Counted from the stretch's first letter, positions 16,205-24,220 are shown. The stretch is DNA of 30,040 bases from Thermoplasmata archaeon (GCA_030039865.1 JASHUS010000076.1:1-30040), one strand, 5' to 3'. Made by a program: numbers and translations. Notes: a model not told the origin generated them from the sequence alone.

Positions 16205-19200
16205 TTGGGTCCTGACTCTCGAGGGCGGGCGATCTTCGTGTCGATTTCCGCTTCCGTTCGCACCGATCGCCCGAGCCGGGAGACTGAGGATGCCCGTCCG
16301 GAGGGGCCGAGGCGAGCCCTCGAGCGCTTAGCGCTGGAGCGGCACGCCCGTGCGCGCCCCGAGATCGAGCCTCCATTCGTTGGACGCACGGCCGAGCTGG
16401 TGGCGCTCCGCCGGGGGCTGCAGCGAACGCTCCGAGGGCTGGGATCCCTATGGGTCGTCACCGGCGCACCGGGCATAGGAAAAACCCGGCTCCTCGGGGA
16501 ACTCGCTGCGGTAGGTCGACAGGGCGGCTTTCGGGTCTACGAACGACTCTCGAGCTGGGAGGGCCAGGACCCCCTTCTTCCCTGGATGGGATTGCTCGCG
16601 CCCTGGATCGACGCGACGGTAGGGCCGCACCGAGGCGAGTCGACGTCCGAGGCGCGGCGTGGGCGGAGGCCCCGTCGGGGCGGCCGCTCGCCGGACCTGA
16701 CCGCGCTGGAAATCCTCGACGCTCTCGAGGTCGCCTCGACCGTTTCCCCGCTCCTGATCCTCATCGACGACCTCCATCGTTCCGACACGTATTCGATCCG
16801 ATTTCTCCGCCTGCTCGGACGTCAGATCGCCACGCGTCGCATCATGGTCGTCGTCACCGGGCGGAGCGAGCCGTCGACCCCTTATCCCCCTCGAGCCCGC
16901 CTCCTAGCAGAGGTCACGGAGGAACTGCGGATCGCGGGCCGCCTCCACGACCTCGAACTGGGGGGGCTCGGCGAGGACGCGGCCGTACGCCTCGTCACGG
17001 AGGTGCTCCGGGACCTGCGACCGGCTCGACGATGGTCGGTCGCGCAGCTCGCCTCGCTCACGAGGGTCGCCGACGGGAATCCGTACTTCCTCCGCGAGCT
17101 CGCCACGAACATCGCCGCCGAGAGCCGATCTCTCCGCGGTCCCGCGGACGACGAGCGTCGGCTCGGAGTCGGCGCGCGGGGGCTGCCGGAACTCCCGGGA
17201 ACCCTGGAAGATGCGATACGGGTCCGGCTGGAGCAACTGCCGAGTGATGATCGGAAACTCTTGGCCGTGGCCGCGGCCGTCGGCGTGGCGTTCCGGGTCG
17301 AGGATCTGGCCGTCGCGCTGGGTCGGCGAGCGGGGCCCCTGCGGTGGGAACTCGACCACGGATCCCTCGGGAAATGGCCCCTCCGGCGTGGCGACCTCGA
17401 TCCCGGCGCGTACACGTTCCGCCACCCGCTCCTTCGACGCGTCGCCGTCGAACTGGTTTCCCCGGCCCAGCGGCGACGCTTCGCGGCGCAGCTGGCCCAG
17501 GTGTGGAGCGTGCGCCACCCCGACGACCTCGCGGCTCTGGCGCGGTTCTACTCCGAGTCCGACCAACCCACGGCCGGTCGAGCGATCGTGGATCGACTGA
17601 TCGCGCGGTCGATCCACCAACACGAGTACGGGTCACTCGAGCAGCTCCTCTCGTGGAAGCAGGCCGTGGAGGGAGGCGGCGCTCGGGGGCACCAGAACTT
17701 CCGGGCGAGCCTCCTGCGGACCCTCCGAGCGCTCCGCCCCGACTCCCCCCTTGAGATCGCACCGCTCTGCCTGCGTTACCTGGACCTCTCGCCGCCCGAG
17801 CCGGACCGCTCGATCGTGGAGGCCTGGTACATCTACGACCTCCTGTTCGTGGATCGCCCACTCGCGGCGCGACGGCTGGAGCGCCTGCGAGAGCATCTAC
17901 TCGGCCCGACCGGTCGACCGCATCCCGAGGCGCGGCTGGCGCTCGAGCACTGCGAGGTGGCGCTCCACCTCGCCCGGGGAGAGTTCGACGCGGCCCGCTC
18001 GATCCTCCGCAAACGGATCGATCATCTCCGAGACCAGGGCGCCGCGTTCGAGCGCATGCTCCTCGTCCGGGCATGGGTGACCATCTGCCTCCACTCGGAC
18101 CGACTCGCCGAGGCCGGGCGCTGGGTTCGGGCCGGTCAACGGATCGCCCGTCGCGCGGGCCTCGGCGGCTCGGCGACCGCGCTCGGTCTCATCGAGGTTC
18201 AGGCCGCGATCCAGCACCACCGGGGGAACCTTCGGAGGGCCGCGCGGATCGCCGCCGCCGTCGCACGGCGCTGTACCGAGCTCGGGGCAATCCCCCGCGC
18301 GACGAGGATCTGGCACAACGTTGGGGCCTCCCACGTCATGCTCGGGGATTTCTCCCGCGCCCGGGACGCCTACGGCGAGGAGCTCCGGCTCGCCCGTCGG
18401 TGGGGGCTGACGGGCGCGGAGGGTTCCGCGCTGGCCTGCCTCGGCGAGTGCGAACTCGCCGACGGCCGGCCGAACGAGGCCGAGCCGTACTACCGGCGGG
18501 CCCTCCCCCTCCTCGAGACCGCCCCGCACAGCGAAGCGTTCGCCGTCGTCGCGCGGACGGGGCTCGCGGATATCCTGGTCGAGCAGGGGCGCCTCGATGA
18601 CGCCGAGGACCAAGTCCGCCAGGCCGAGACGCAGAGCCGCCACAGCTTCGAGTGGACCGTGCTTCAGGTGAACCAGGTGAAGGCGCTCGTCATCGAGCGG
18701 CGCGGGAACGTCCCCGCGGCGCGCCGACTGCTGCGGCGGTCACTCGCTCGGACGAGCGAGCCGACCCTTCGGTTCGTCCGATTGGAGCTCCTCGCCGCCC
18801 TCGCGCGTCTCGAGCGACGCGCCGGACGGCCCGAGGCCGCCGCTGCGTGGGAACGACGGGCGCGCGTCGAGGCGGCCCGGACGCATCGGACCGGACGGCT
18901 CGAGAGCCTTCTCCGCGCGCGTCCCGGCCGGGCCGACCCCGCGACCGGGCGGGGCAGGGGGCCACCGGCGGTTTCTCCCCGGCTCGTACCGTCGGGAAGC
19001 GTCGCGCACCGGACGCTCGCCACCTTCGACCGGGTCGGGGCGATCGCGGGGGGAGCGCTGGACGCGGAGGTCGTGCCGCCGTCCTTCACGCAGGCGGGAG
19101 TGGCCCATGAGCTGGGGCTCCCCCGGGAGAGCATCGTGCGGACCCTGCATCGGCTCGTCGATCGGGGTATGCTGGTCGAGGTGCGGCGCCGGGTGGAGGG

Positions 19201-19264
19201 GGCCCCGCGCACGCAGAAGGTCTACCTCCTCACGCCGCGCGGACGACGTTCGATCGGACGGTAG
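16205..19264 (+). CDS. Large STAND-type ATPase with helical repeats and C-terminal winged helix
   Basis: About 1019 residues. The N-terminus has an AAA_16/STAND module: PFVGRTAELVALRRG (57-71), Walker A GAPGIGKT (87-94), Walker B LLILIDDLHRSD (183-194), a sensor-like strand MVVVTGRSEPST, and DGNPYFLRELA typical of LuxR-type LAL and MalT-like ATPases. The middle 500 residues are helical repeats of TPR style (for example ATRIWHNVGASHVMLGDFSRARDAYGEEL, here split in the description as two adjacent helices). The last 80 residues form a winged helix (FTQAGVAHELGLPRESIVRTLHRLVDRGMLVEV) ending in YLLTPRGR. It resembles ATP-dependent transcription regulators that are held inactive until a signal binds the repeats, but with an archaeal-style winged helix in place of a LuxR domain. 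The start is uncertain: TTG 16205 has a GGGGAGGA stretch upstream, GTG 16238 is an alternative. Target genes are unknown. Confidence 0.82.
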   Translation: MGPDSRGRAIFVSISASVRTDRPSRETEDARPEGPRRALERLALERHARARPEIEPPFVGRTAELVALRRGLQRTLRGLGSLWVVTGAPGIGKTRLLGELAAVGRQGGFRVYERLSSWEGQDPLLPWMGLLAPWIDATVGPHRGESTSEARRGRRPRRGGRSPDLTALEILDALEVASTVSPLLILIDDLHRSDTYSIRFLRLLGRQIATRRIMVVVTGRSEPSTPYPPRARLLAEVTEELRIAGRLHDLELGGLGEDAAVRLVTEVLRDLRPARRWSVAQLASLTRVADGNPYFLRELATNIAAESRSLRGPADDERRLGVGARGLPELPGTLEDAIRVRLEQLPSDDRKLLAVAAAVGVAFRVEDLAVALGRRAGPLRWELDHGSLGKWPLRRGDLDPGAYTFRHPLLRRVAVELVSPAQRRRFAAQLAQVWSVRHPDDLAALARFYSESDQPTAGRAIVDRLIARSIHQHEYGSLEQLLSWKQAVEGGGARGHQNFRASLLRTLRALRPDSPLEIAPLCLRYLDLSPPEPDRSIVEAWYIYDLLFVDRPLAARRLERLREHLLGPTGRPHPEARLALEHCEVALHLARGEFDAARSILRKRIDHLRDQGAAFERMLLVRAWVTICLHSDRLAEAGRWVRAGQRIARRAGLGGSATALGLIEVQAAIQHHRGNLRRAARIAAAVARRCTELGAIPRATRIWHNVGASHVMLGDFSRARDAYGEELRLARRWGLTGAEGSALACLGECELADGRPNEAEPYYRRALPLLETAPHSEAFAVVARTGLADILVEQGRLDDAEDQVRQAETQSRHSFEWTVLQVNQVKALVIERRGNVPAARRLLRRSLARTSEPTLRFVRLELLAALARLERRAGRPEAAAAWERRARVEAARTHRTGRLESLLRARPGRADPATGRGRGPPAVSPRLVPSGSVAHRTLATFDRVGAIAGGALDAEVVPPSFTQAGVAHELGLPRESIVRTLHRLVDRGMLVEVRRRVEGAPRTQKVYLLTPRGRRSIGR

Positions 19265-19360
19265 CGCGCGCGGTTAGCATCGCGGCGCCCTCGCCCCACT
19301 CCACGGCGCGAACCGGTGGATACGGAGATCCTCCCGCCGGGATCGCGGATCCGGAGGGGG

Positions 19361-21349
19361 CTAGGGCCGGCGCGCGAGCGGGGGAGGCGCCGGCCCGGGC
19401 GGCAAGACCGTCGGCGCGTGGACGGGAGCGCCGTTCGGTGCCGGGCAATCGCCCGTCACTTCGAGGCTGAATGTGACGCTCACGTCCGGCGCAGAGTTCG
19501 ATATCTGGCCCTCGTCCGGCTTCGCGACGTAGCTCTCACAGTTCCCCGCGGCGAGGGACGGAATGGTGTACGTGTAGGTACCCGTTGTGAGGGAGAAGCT
19601 GATGGAGGTACTGTCGCCGGAGTAGTCGTTGTCCCCGATGTCCACCTCCCAATAGTGCCCCGATGGGAGGCCGGATTCGGTGAACTTGGCGGTGAACGAC
19701 CCGGAGTTCTTGGTGAAGGTGATCGACTTGCTGACGCTTCCTCCGCTGACGATCACGGTCCCGCTGCTCGGCGAGACGCTGTAACCGGAAATCGAGCCCA
19801 CGCTGAACGCGTAACTCCCGTTCGGCTCGACGAACGTTATCGAGGAGGAGCTCGTGCTGATCTCCGTGCCGTTGACGGTCACGCTCCAGGAGTCTCCGCT
19901 CGGCACCCCGGTCTCCGTGAAAACCACCGGGTATCCCAGACTGAGGTTGACCGCCGGTGTCACGTTGCCTTTCGCGGCGGACGTCGTCAGCTCCGAGATG
20001 TTGACGGGCGACGTCGTGAAGAAGCTGGATTGGGTCGGTACGTTGCCGTACGCGGACGCGCTGTAGTCGCATCCCGGCTTGCCAAAGAACAGCCAGTGGC
20101 CGTTGGCCGCCGATACGTCGAAGTCGATCGTGGTCCCGTCGGGGCAGGTCTGCACGAGCGTGACGGTCGCGTAGTTGGGCACCGGTCCGCCGGGATACTC
20201 GCTCACGTTGCCGTTGATCGCGACGGCGGGATCGATGCGCGTCGAGATCGACGCGCTCGCCCCGTTGCAATACCCCCCGCCTCCCCACAACTGGTTGGTC
20301 GTGGTGATCGTCTCGTTGCCGGCGGTCACTTTCGCGAGCCCCTTGACAGGGATGTTGACCAGGTTCTCGATGTCCTCGGAGTAGAGATTATAGCCGTACT
20401 GCGACGGGGAGAGGCCGGTCGGTTGCACTCCGCCCGTGACCTGGGACCAGTAGTCGACGTAACCGTTCCCGTAGAACGTAGTGTTGCTCACATCGGAGAC
20501 GCCCGGCGCCGGGGTGCTGTCCAGCAGGCCCGCCCACCCGAGCCACTCGAGTCCGAGGCTGATGGGCAGAGCGAACGGGGCAATCTCGGGCTGGTAGATG
20601 GAGGCGATGTCGAGCGCGCCCTCGACCGCGGGGACCAGGACCGACTCTTCTGGGTCGAACCCCGACGGCTCCGCTACGACCGTTCCCGGCGTGACGTTGT
20701 AGCCGAGGAGGTCCTGGCCCTGAATGCCGGTCGTGGCGCGATCCGAGGCTCCGGTCGGCAGCCCCGATGCGGCGACCTGCGCGAGAACCGCCCCGACCCA
20801 CGCCGCGTTGGAGGTGATAGTGTACGGTAGGATCTGGCCCATCCCCGACGCGCCGACGATCGTGTACGCGTAGAAGTGCCCGTCACTGAAGTAGTAGTAG
20901 CTCGCGGCACCCGTCGATTCCGCCTGCGCGACCGACGAGGCCCCCGTCTCGATGCTGGCGGTGACGGAGTTGTTGTACGTCGGGAAGATGCCTCCCGACT
21001 GGCAGTTCGAATATTGAATGGCCGAAGCGCTCTCGTTCGGCAGGAGTTGCGGGCCGGTCCATTGCGTCGCGTAAATGGTGTCGTTTCCCTGATACCCGGC
21101 CCAGTCGACCCTGGTCGGCACCGACGCGGCGGTCAACGGCGCGTGCGAGCTGGGAGCGGATACATCGTATCCGCCGAGGAGGGTCGAGGATAGGGGCGAA
21201 ACCGCGAGAACGGATGCGACGAGGAGAAGGAGCGCACCCCCGACGACGTGCGCTGCCCGTCGTGGCGGTCGCCGGGAGCGGCCCGGGAGAAGGTTTCGAT
21301 CGGGTGGTCGGGGGCCGGCGGTTCGGGGGGATGGTCGAAGCGCTGACAT
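19361..21349 (-). CDS. Secreted protein of unknown function with FTExGLPSG repeats
   Basis: 662 residues from ATG 21349; GTG 21403 would add 18. A basic N-terminus (RSRRPPRRAAHVV) precedes the hydrophobic GGALLLLVASVLAVSPL, a Sec-type signal. The next 350 residues are Thr/Ser/Asn/Tyr-rich and beta-like (VDWAGYQGNDTIYATQWTG, ASYYYFSDGHFYAYTIVG) with no recognised family. After about residue 470 come two beta-sandwich repeats beginning VVFTETGVPSGDSWSVTVNG and AKFTESGLPSGHYWEVDIG, a repeat style common in archaeal surface proteins, and a Pro-rich end. I see no C-terminal membrane helix, so it is probably released or held by other surface proteins. Paired cysteines (YSNCQSGG, YCNGAS, QTCPDG, PGCDYS, GNCESY, GDCPAP) suggest disulfides. 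An enzymatic role (for example a secreted acid protease) cannot be excluded, but no catalytic motif was identified. It converges with the STAND gene. Confidence 0.75.
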   Translation of the reverse strand: MSALRPSPRTAGPRPPDRNLLPGRSRRPPRRAAHVVGGALLLLVASVLAVSPLSSTLLGGYDVSAPSSHAPLTAASVPTRVDWAGYQGNDTIYATQWTGPQLLPNESASAIQYSNCQSGGIFPTYNNSVTASIETGASSVAQAESTGAASYYYFSDGHFYAYTIVGASGMGQILPYTITSNAAWVGAVLAQVAASGLPTGASDRATTGIQGQDLLGYNVTPGTVVAEPSGFDPEESVLVPAVEGALDIASIYQPEIAPFALPISLGLEWLGWAGLLDSTPAPGVSDVSNTTFYGNGYVDYWSQVTGGVQPTGLSPSQYGYNLYSEDIENLVNIPVKGLAKVTAGNETITTTNQLWGGGGYCNGASASISTRIDPAVAINGNVSEYPGGPVPNYATVTLVQTCPDGTTIDFDVSAANGHWLFFGKPGCDYSASAYGNVPTQSSFFTTSPVNISELTTSAAKGNVTPAVNLSLGYPVVFTETGVPSGDSWSVTVNGTEISTSSSSITFVEPNGSYAFSVGSISGYSVSPSSGTVIVSGGSVSKSITFTKNSGSFTAKFTESGLPSGHYWEVDIGDNDYSGDSTSISFSLTTGTYTYTIPSLAAGNCESYVAKPDEGQISNSAPDVSVTFSLEVTGDCPAPNGAPVHAPTVLPPGPAPPPLARRP

Positions 21350-21498
21350 GGGTCGTGACCCGCGACGCGAATCGACTTCCGGTCGATAAGTCGCAAAGCG
21401 CACCTGTGCGCGACGGAACCTCGGACCGCCCTCCGCTCGATAGTGCCGTTAGAGGGGTGGTCGAGGGACTAGCTCACCGGTGGGATTCCGACCTAACC

Positions 21499-21506
21499 CT
21501 GATATG
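21499..21506 (+). promoter_or_regulatory. Possible TATA-like box of tRNA-Leu
   Basis: TGATATGG is centred about 28 bases before the tRNA 5' end, the expected position for an archaeal TATA box. It is the most AT-rich stretch in this gap, but its match to a consensus is modest. Confidence 0.35.
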
Positions 21507-21530
21507 GGTCGAGGTCTAGCGCGCCCACGC

Positions 21531-21615
21531 GCGGGGATTGCCAAGCTTGGCCAAAGGCGCCAGATTCAGGGTCTGGTCCCGTAGGGGTTCGTGGGTTCAA
21601 ATCCCTCTCCCCGCA
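21531..21615 (+). tRNA. tRNA-Leu, anticodon CAG
   Basis: An 85-base class II tRNA. The acceptor strands GCGGGGA (21531-21537) and TCCCCGC (21608-21614) pair fully, with discriminator A at 21615; no CCA is encoded. The D-stem is GCC/GGC, the anticodon stem CCAGA/TCTGG, and the loop TTCAGGG gives anticodon CAG at 21567-21569, decoding CUG, the expected major leucine codon in this GC-rich genome. A long variable arm with a CCC/GGG stem (21577-21590) confirms the leucine/serine class. The T-loop TTCAAAT is normal. One T-stem pair (21592 with 21606) is T-T, a mismatch. No intron is seen. Confidence 0.95.
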
Positions 21616-21629
21616 CAGGGGTTTGAACC
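21594..21629. repeat. Inverted copy of the tRNA T-arm just past the tRNA
   Basis: GGTTCAAATCCC (21594-21605), the T-loop and stem of tRNA-Leu, is followed after 12 bases by GGGGTTTGAACC (21618-21629). All twelve positions can pair, with one G-T wobble, across a loop that contains the tRNA 3' end. In the primary transcript this hairpin would compete with the tRNA fold. Confidence 0.7.
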
Positions 21630-21730
21630 TCGGCGAATCTGATTTCCCATCGGAGACCGTTGGACGCGGACGGATCCTAGCAGTTGTCGCGACGGTGAGT
21701 CGGAGGGGGTTCCGACTCGAAACGGATCCG

Positions 21731-22132
21731 TCAACGTCGATCGGGGCGAGGGGCCCATTCGCGCCGCACCTTCCGTTGAAGCGTTGTTCCGGCCTCCCGG
21801 GAAGGTCCAAGTTTTCCAAGAATCTCACTCAGGCTCGAGGGCTCCGCCACGTGCTTCCGGGAGCGCGCGTTCGTCATCGAGGCACTGTCGTACTGTCGGA
21901 CGAGCTTCGACCACAGCTGTAGCGCCCTCCGGTTCCGCCGTTGAAGCATCGCGTAGCACTTCTTGCAACCGTACTGCCACCCGGCGATTTGGACGGGGCC
22001 CGCCTTTTCGCTCCGGAGCACGTGATGATCGCAGAGGAGCCATACGGTGAGAACGTCTTCCAGAGCGTCCAGTTCCGGATCCGTGACCCGCACGGAGATC
22101 CGCTTGCCCGATCGAACTCTTGATTCGGTCAC
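21731..22132 (-). CDS. Unknown protein coupled to vapC, possible Cys/His metal site
   Basis: 133 residues from GTG 22132. Its GTG overlaps the TGA stop of vapC by four bases (GTGA), strong evidence of translation as the third gene of this operon. No family is recognised. The N-terminal part (RISVRVTDPELDALEDVL) looks like a strand followed by an amphipathic helix. Then comes C34-D-H36-H37, and 18 residues later GWQYGC56KKC59, a spacing that would suit a zinc site or treble-clef fold; the next helix is very basic (LQRRNRRALQLWSKLVRQ). The C-terminal third is Ser/Arg-rich and probably disordered. A basic, metal-binding, nucleic-acid-associated protein is plausible, perhaps a modulator or partner of the PIN toxin. 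An upstream extension of the frame to 22261 overlaps vapC and is rejected. Confidence 0.6.
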   Translation of the reverse strand: MTESRVRSGKRISVRVTDPELDALEDVLTVWLLCDHHVLRSEKAGPVQIAGWQYGCKKCYAMLQRRNRRALQLWSKLVRQYDSASMTNARSRKHVAEPSSLSEILGKLGPSREAGTTLQRKVRREWAPRPDRR

Positions 22133-22548
22133 GGTAGCACGGCAAAACCTGCTTCTCGGAAGTTTCGATCGAACGTCAGGGCTTTCCGGATGCCGATCCG
22201 TTCCATGAGGACGAAGGAGGTGCAGTCCGTGAACGACCAATGTTTGTCGGGTCGACGGCAAAATAGCTCCCAGGCCGCCTCAAAGCACGACTCGTCCACT
22301 CGGGTCATCCGGAGCAGTCGAGAGCTTCGCAGGGCTTCGCCGACTTTTCGGGCCGCGTCCCAACGCCGCGTGAGGCCGAGCACCGTGGTCACGGTCTCGT
22401 CGAAGACGTAGTCGCTGAATATCCATCGTGAGGGACCTTGCTCGACCGCCCCTCCCCGCTCGATGATCGAGAGGGCCGCCCGGTGATGAGTGTCCTGGGG
22501 GTTGAAACGAGCGATGAGGAAGGACGAGTCGGCGAAGTAGTGCTCCAC
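22129..22548 (-). CDS. vapC: VapC-type PIN-domain ribonuclease toxin
   Basis: 139 residues, the normal length of VapC toxins, which are Mg-dependent ribonucleases that in several species cut tRNA or rRNA. The four acidic residues of the PIN active site are visible: D7 in YFADSSFLIARF, E51 in FDETVTT, D108 in SFTDCTSFVLM and D127 in LTFDRNF. It starts at GTG 22548, three bases after the stop of the antitoxin gene, and its stop overlaps the start of a third gene. A toxin-antitoxin role fits the gene pair; many archaea have many such pairs. The gene lies about 500 bases from a tRNA-Leu gene, but no link between that tRNA and the toxin can be inferred from position alone. Confidence 0.92.
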   Translation of the reverse strand: MEHYFADSSFLIARFNPQDTHHRAALSIIERGGAVEQGPSRWIFSDYVFDETVTTVLGLTRRWDAARKVGEALRSSRLLRMTRVDESCFEAAWELFCRRPDKHWSFTDCTSFVLMERIGIRKALTFDRNFREAGFAVLP

Positions 22549-22551
22549 GGC

Positions 22552-22824
22552 TCAGTGCTGCCCGTAGAGCAGTCGGTCAATGCTGCGCGCGTCCGTGCGG
22601 CCCATGTTGAACATCAGGGAGAGGTCGAGCAGGGGGTCACCTTCGATCTCGGCGAAAGCATCGGACGGTCGCTCCACCAGCACCTCTCGGTGGCGGGTGG
22701 CGAACTCCGCCATCGCGGCGATTGCCTCGCCGTGGGAAAGCTTGCGACCCTCGACTCCTTCGAGGAGCAGCTTGGCCTCGTGCAGGCGGCGCTTCTGCGC
22801 CGGGGTCAGGCGTACCGTGGTCAT
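22552..22824 (-). CDS. vapB: VapB-type antitoxin, ribbon-helix-helix-like
   Basis: 90 residues from ATG 22824. The N-terminus reads as a beta strand followed by two helices (TTVRLTPAQKRRLHEAKLL and LSHGEAIAAMAEFATRH), as in ribbon-helix-helix DNA-binding antitoxins. The acidic C-terminal part (SDAFAEIEGDPLLDLSLMF) would wrap the toxin. The reading frame extends upstream to 22968, but TATATA at 22848-22853 lies about 26 bases from ATG 22824, which places the transcription start at that codon; ATG 22833 is only 17 bases from the box and is less likely. The gene is followed by vapC after three bases. Autoregulation by the VapBC complex through the near-palindrome at 22825-22840 is inferred. Confidence 0.85.
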   Translation of the reverse strand: MTTVRLTPAQKRRLHEAKLLLEGVEGRKLSHGEAIAAMAEFATRHREVLVERPSDAFAEIEGDPLLDLSLMFNMGRTDARSIDRLLYGQH

Positions 22825-22853
22825 CGTATACATGAATACGCGAATTGTATATA
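22825..22853 (-). promoter_or_regulatory. vapBC promoter with operator-like near-palindrome
   Basis: TATATA at 22848-22853 is the clearest TATA box in the window. Between it and the start codon lies CGTATACATGAATACG (22825-22840), in which seven of eight base pairs are symmetrical. A repressor bound here would cover the initiation site directly. The leaderless start and this site fit the usual autorepression of toxin-antitoxin operons. Confidence 0.65.
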
Positions 22854-23036
22854 GAGTCGGCTGCCGAACCGAGTGGAGAGACCGATCCACTCGGATGGTC
22901 CCCGGCCGGCCGCCGGAACCGTAACGGGTGACGCTGAAGCGGTTCGAACATTTCGGCGACACCCTCACCCCGCACCCGAATCCATTTGGGGACGCCGCGC
23001 CTCGGGACCCTGGCGTCTCGGAGGATCTGACTCCCG

Positions 23037-23996
23037 ATGGACACGGTCCCCGGCACGATCCAGCTCCGATCGGTCGATTCCGTCGACGTGACGATCCTCG
23101 TCGACAACTCGATCGATCTCTTCCTGGACAGCGAGGCCCACGCAGTGCGCGCTCCGAGAGGCGAGGATTGGGTGCGAGGCCCCAAATTGCGCGCCGAGCA
23201 CGGCTTCTCCGCCCTCGTCACGCTCCGGGCCGGCGGAGCCGAGACCCGAATCATCTACGACGCCGGGCTGACGAGCGACACGCTCTCCCACAACCTCGGG
23301 GTCCTCGGGATCTCGCTGCGCGACGTCGCGTCGGTCGTCCTGTCGCATGGCCATGGCGACCATCACGGGGGGCTCGAGGGCCTCCTGCGGGGGGTCGGGC
23401 GGAAGCGCCTACCGTTGATCGTTCACCCCGACGCGTGGCGGACCCGGAAGATCGTCTTTCCCACCGGTGCCGAGATCCGGCTGCCGCCGCCGGACCGGGC
23501 GATGCTGGCCGCGGCGGATGTCGAGATCCTGGAGCGGGAGGGGCCCTCGCTGCTGTTCGGGGATTCCGCCCTGGTCTCGGGCCGCGTCGAGCGCGCGACG
23601 GAGTTCGAGAAGGGCTTCCCGCTCCAGTGGGCGCAAGGATCGAGCGGCTGGGAGCCCGACCGCATGGTCTGGGACGACCAGTACCTGGCCTGCGACGTGA
23701 AGGGGAAAGGGCTGGTCGTGCTCTCGGGCTGCGGCCACGCCGGTCTCGTCAACATCGTGCGGAGCGCCCGCCGATCGACCGGCGTCGACCGGGTCCACGC
23801 CGTGCTCGGCGGATTCCACCTCAGCGGGTCGGCGTTCGAGCCGATCATCGGGCCGACGATGTCCGAACTGGAACGGCTCCGCCCGGACTACGTCGTCCCG
23901 GGGCACTGCACCGGCTGGAAGGCACGCCAGGAACTGGGGCGGCGGATGCCCGCCGACCTCGAGTCGAGCGCGGGCACCCGGTTTCATTTCGCGTAG
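23037..23996 (+). CDS. Metallo-beta-lactamase-fold hydrolase (COG1237-like)
   Basis: 319 residues. The metal-binding signature is LSHGHGDHHGGLEGL, with H104, H106, D108 and H109, and further ligands are likely in LSGCGHAGLVN and VPGHCTGWKA. The N-terminal VDVTILVDNSIDLF and the long insertion between metal motifs match the COG1237 group, which includes the archaeal enzyme making the beta-ribofuranosylaminobenzene 5'-phosphate-linked pterin precursor of methanopterin-type cofactors and many uncharacterised hydrolases. Cytoplasmic; no signal visible. GGAGG at 23020-23024 precedes the ATG by 12 bases, so the start is supported. It is divergent from vapB and 224 bases before the first propeller gene; neither neighbour explains its substrate. 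Confidence 0.85.
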   Translation: MDTVPGTIQLRSVDSVDVTILVDNSIDLFLDSEAHAVRAPRGEDWVRGPKLRAEHGFSALVTLRAGGAETRIIYDAGLTSDTLSHNLGVLGISLRDVASVVLSHGHGDHHGGLEGLLRGVGRKRLPLIVHPDAWRTRKIVFPTGAEIRLPPPDRAMLAAADVEILEREGPSLLFGDSALVSGRVERATEFEKGFPLQWAQGSSGWEPDRMVWDDQYLACDVKGKGLVVLSGCGHAGLVNIVRSARRSTGVDRVHAVLGGFHLSGSAFEPIIGPTMSELERLRPDYVVPGHCTGWKARQELGRRMPADLESSAGTRFHFA

Positions 23997-24159
23997 CGCG
24001 GCCGCGACGAGAGGTCATGTCCTCGGGCGGGTCGACCGACCGCTCCGGGGGGGACCACCGGGTCGCAGTTCGGAATCTGGGGGGCGTGCGGAAACCCCCG
24101 TCGCCATTCCCCTCCGTGCCACCGGTGGGCCGAACCGAACCGGCGGGTTTCGAGCGTTC

Positions 24160-24218
24160 CTTAAGGCGGGCGGCCCTGCCCGGTGGAAACCCCTCGCGAG
24201 GGGGTCGATGGGAGAAGG
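24160..24218 (+). promoter_or_regulatory. Promoter, 5' leader hairpin and ribosome site of first propeller gene
   Basis: CTTAAG (24160-24165) lies 60 bases before the ATG and predicts a transcript starting near 24186. The leader then has the palindrome CCCCTCGCGAGGGG (24190-24203), a five-base-pair stem with a CGCG loop, followed by GGAGAAGG (24211-24218) two bases before ATG 24221. The rest of the 224-base gap (23997-24220) holds G-rich runs but no gene that I can support. Confidence 0.5.
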
Positions 24219-24220
24219 AA

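Noticed and set aside
22133..22261. Upstream extension of the third gene in the vapBC operon
   Set aside because: It would overlap vapC by more than 120 bases, and a GTG overlapping the vapC stop is a better start.
21531..22824. Integrated element at tRNA-Leu
   Set aside because: No integrase, no direct repeat of the tRNA 3' end and no composition change were seen; only an inverted repeat is present.
24040..24110. G-rich runs before the first propeller as a G-quadruplex
   Set aside because: The runs are uneven and separated by long loops, so the pattern is weak in a GC-rich background.
22928..24220. Upstream extension of the first propeller frame
   Set aside because: The frame overlaps the metallo-hydrolase gene and is Arg-rich; a ribosome site and signal peptide mark the real start at 24221.
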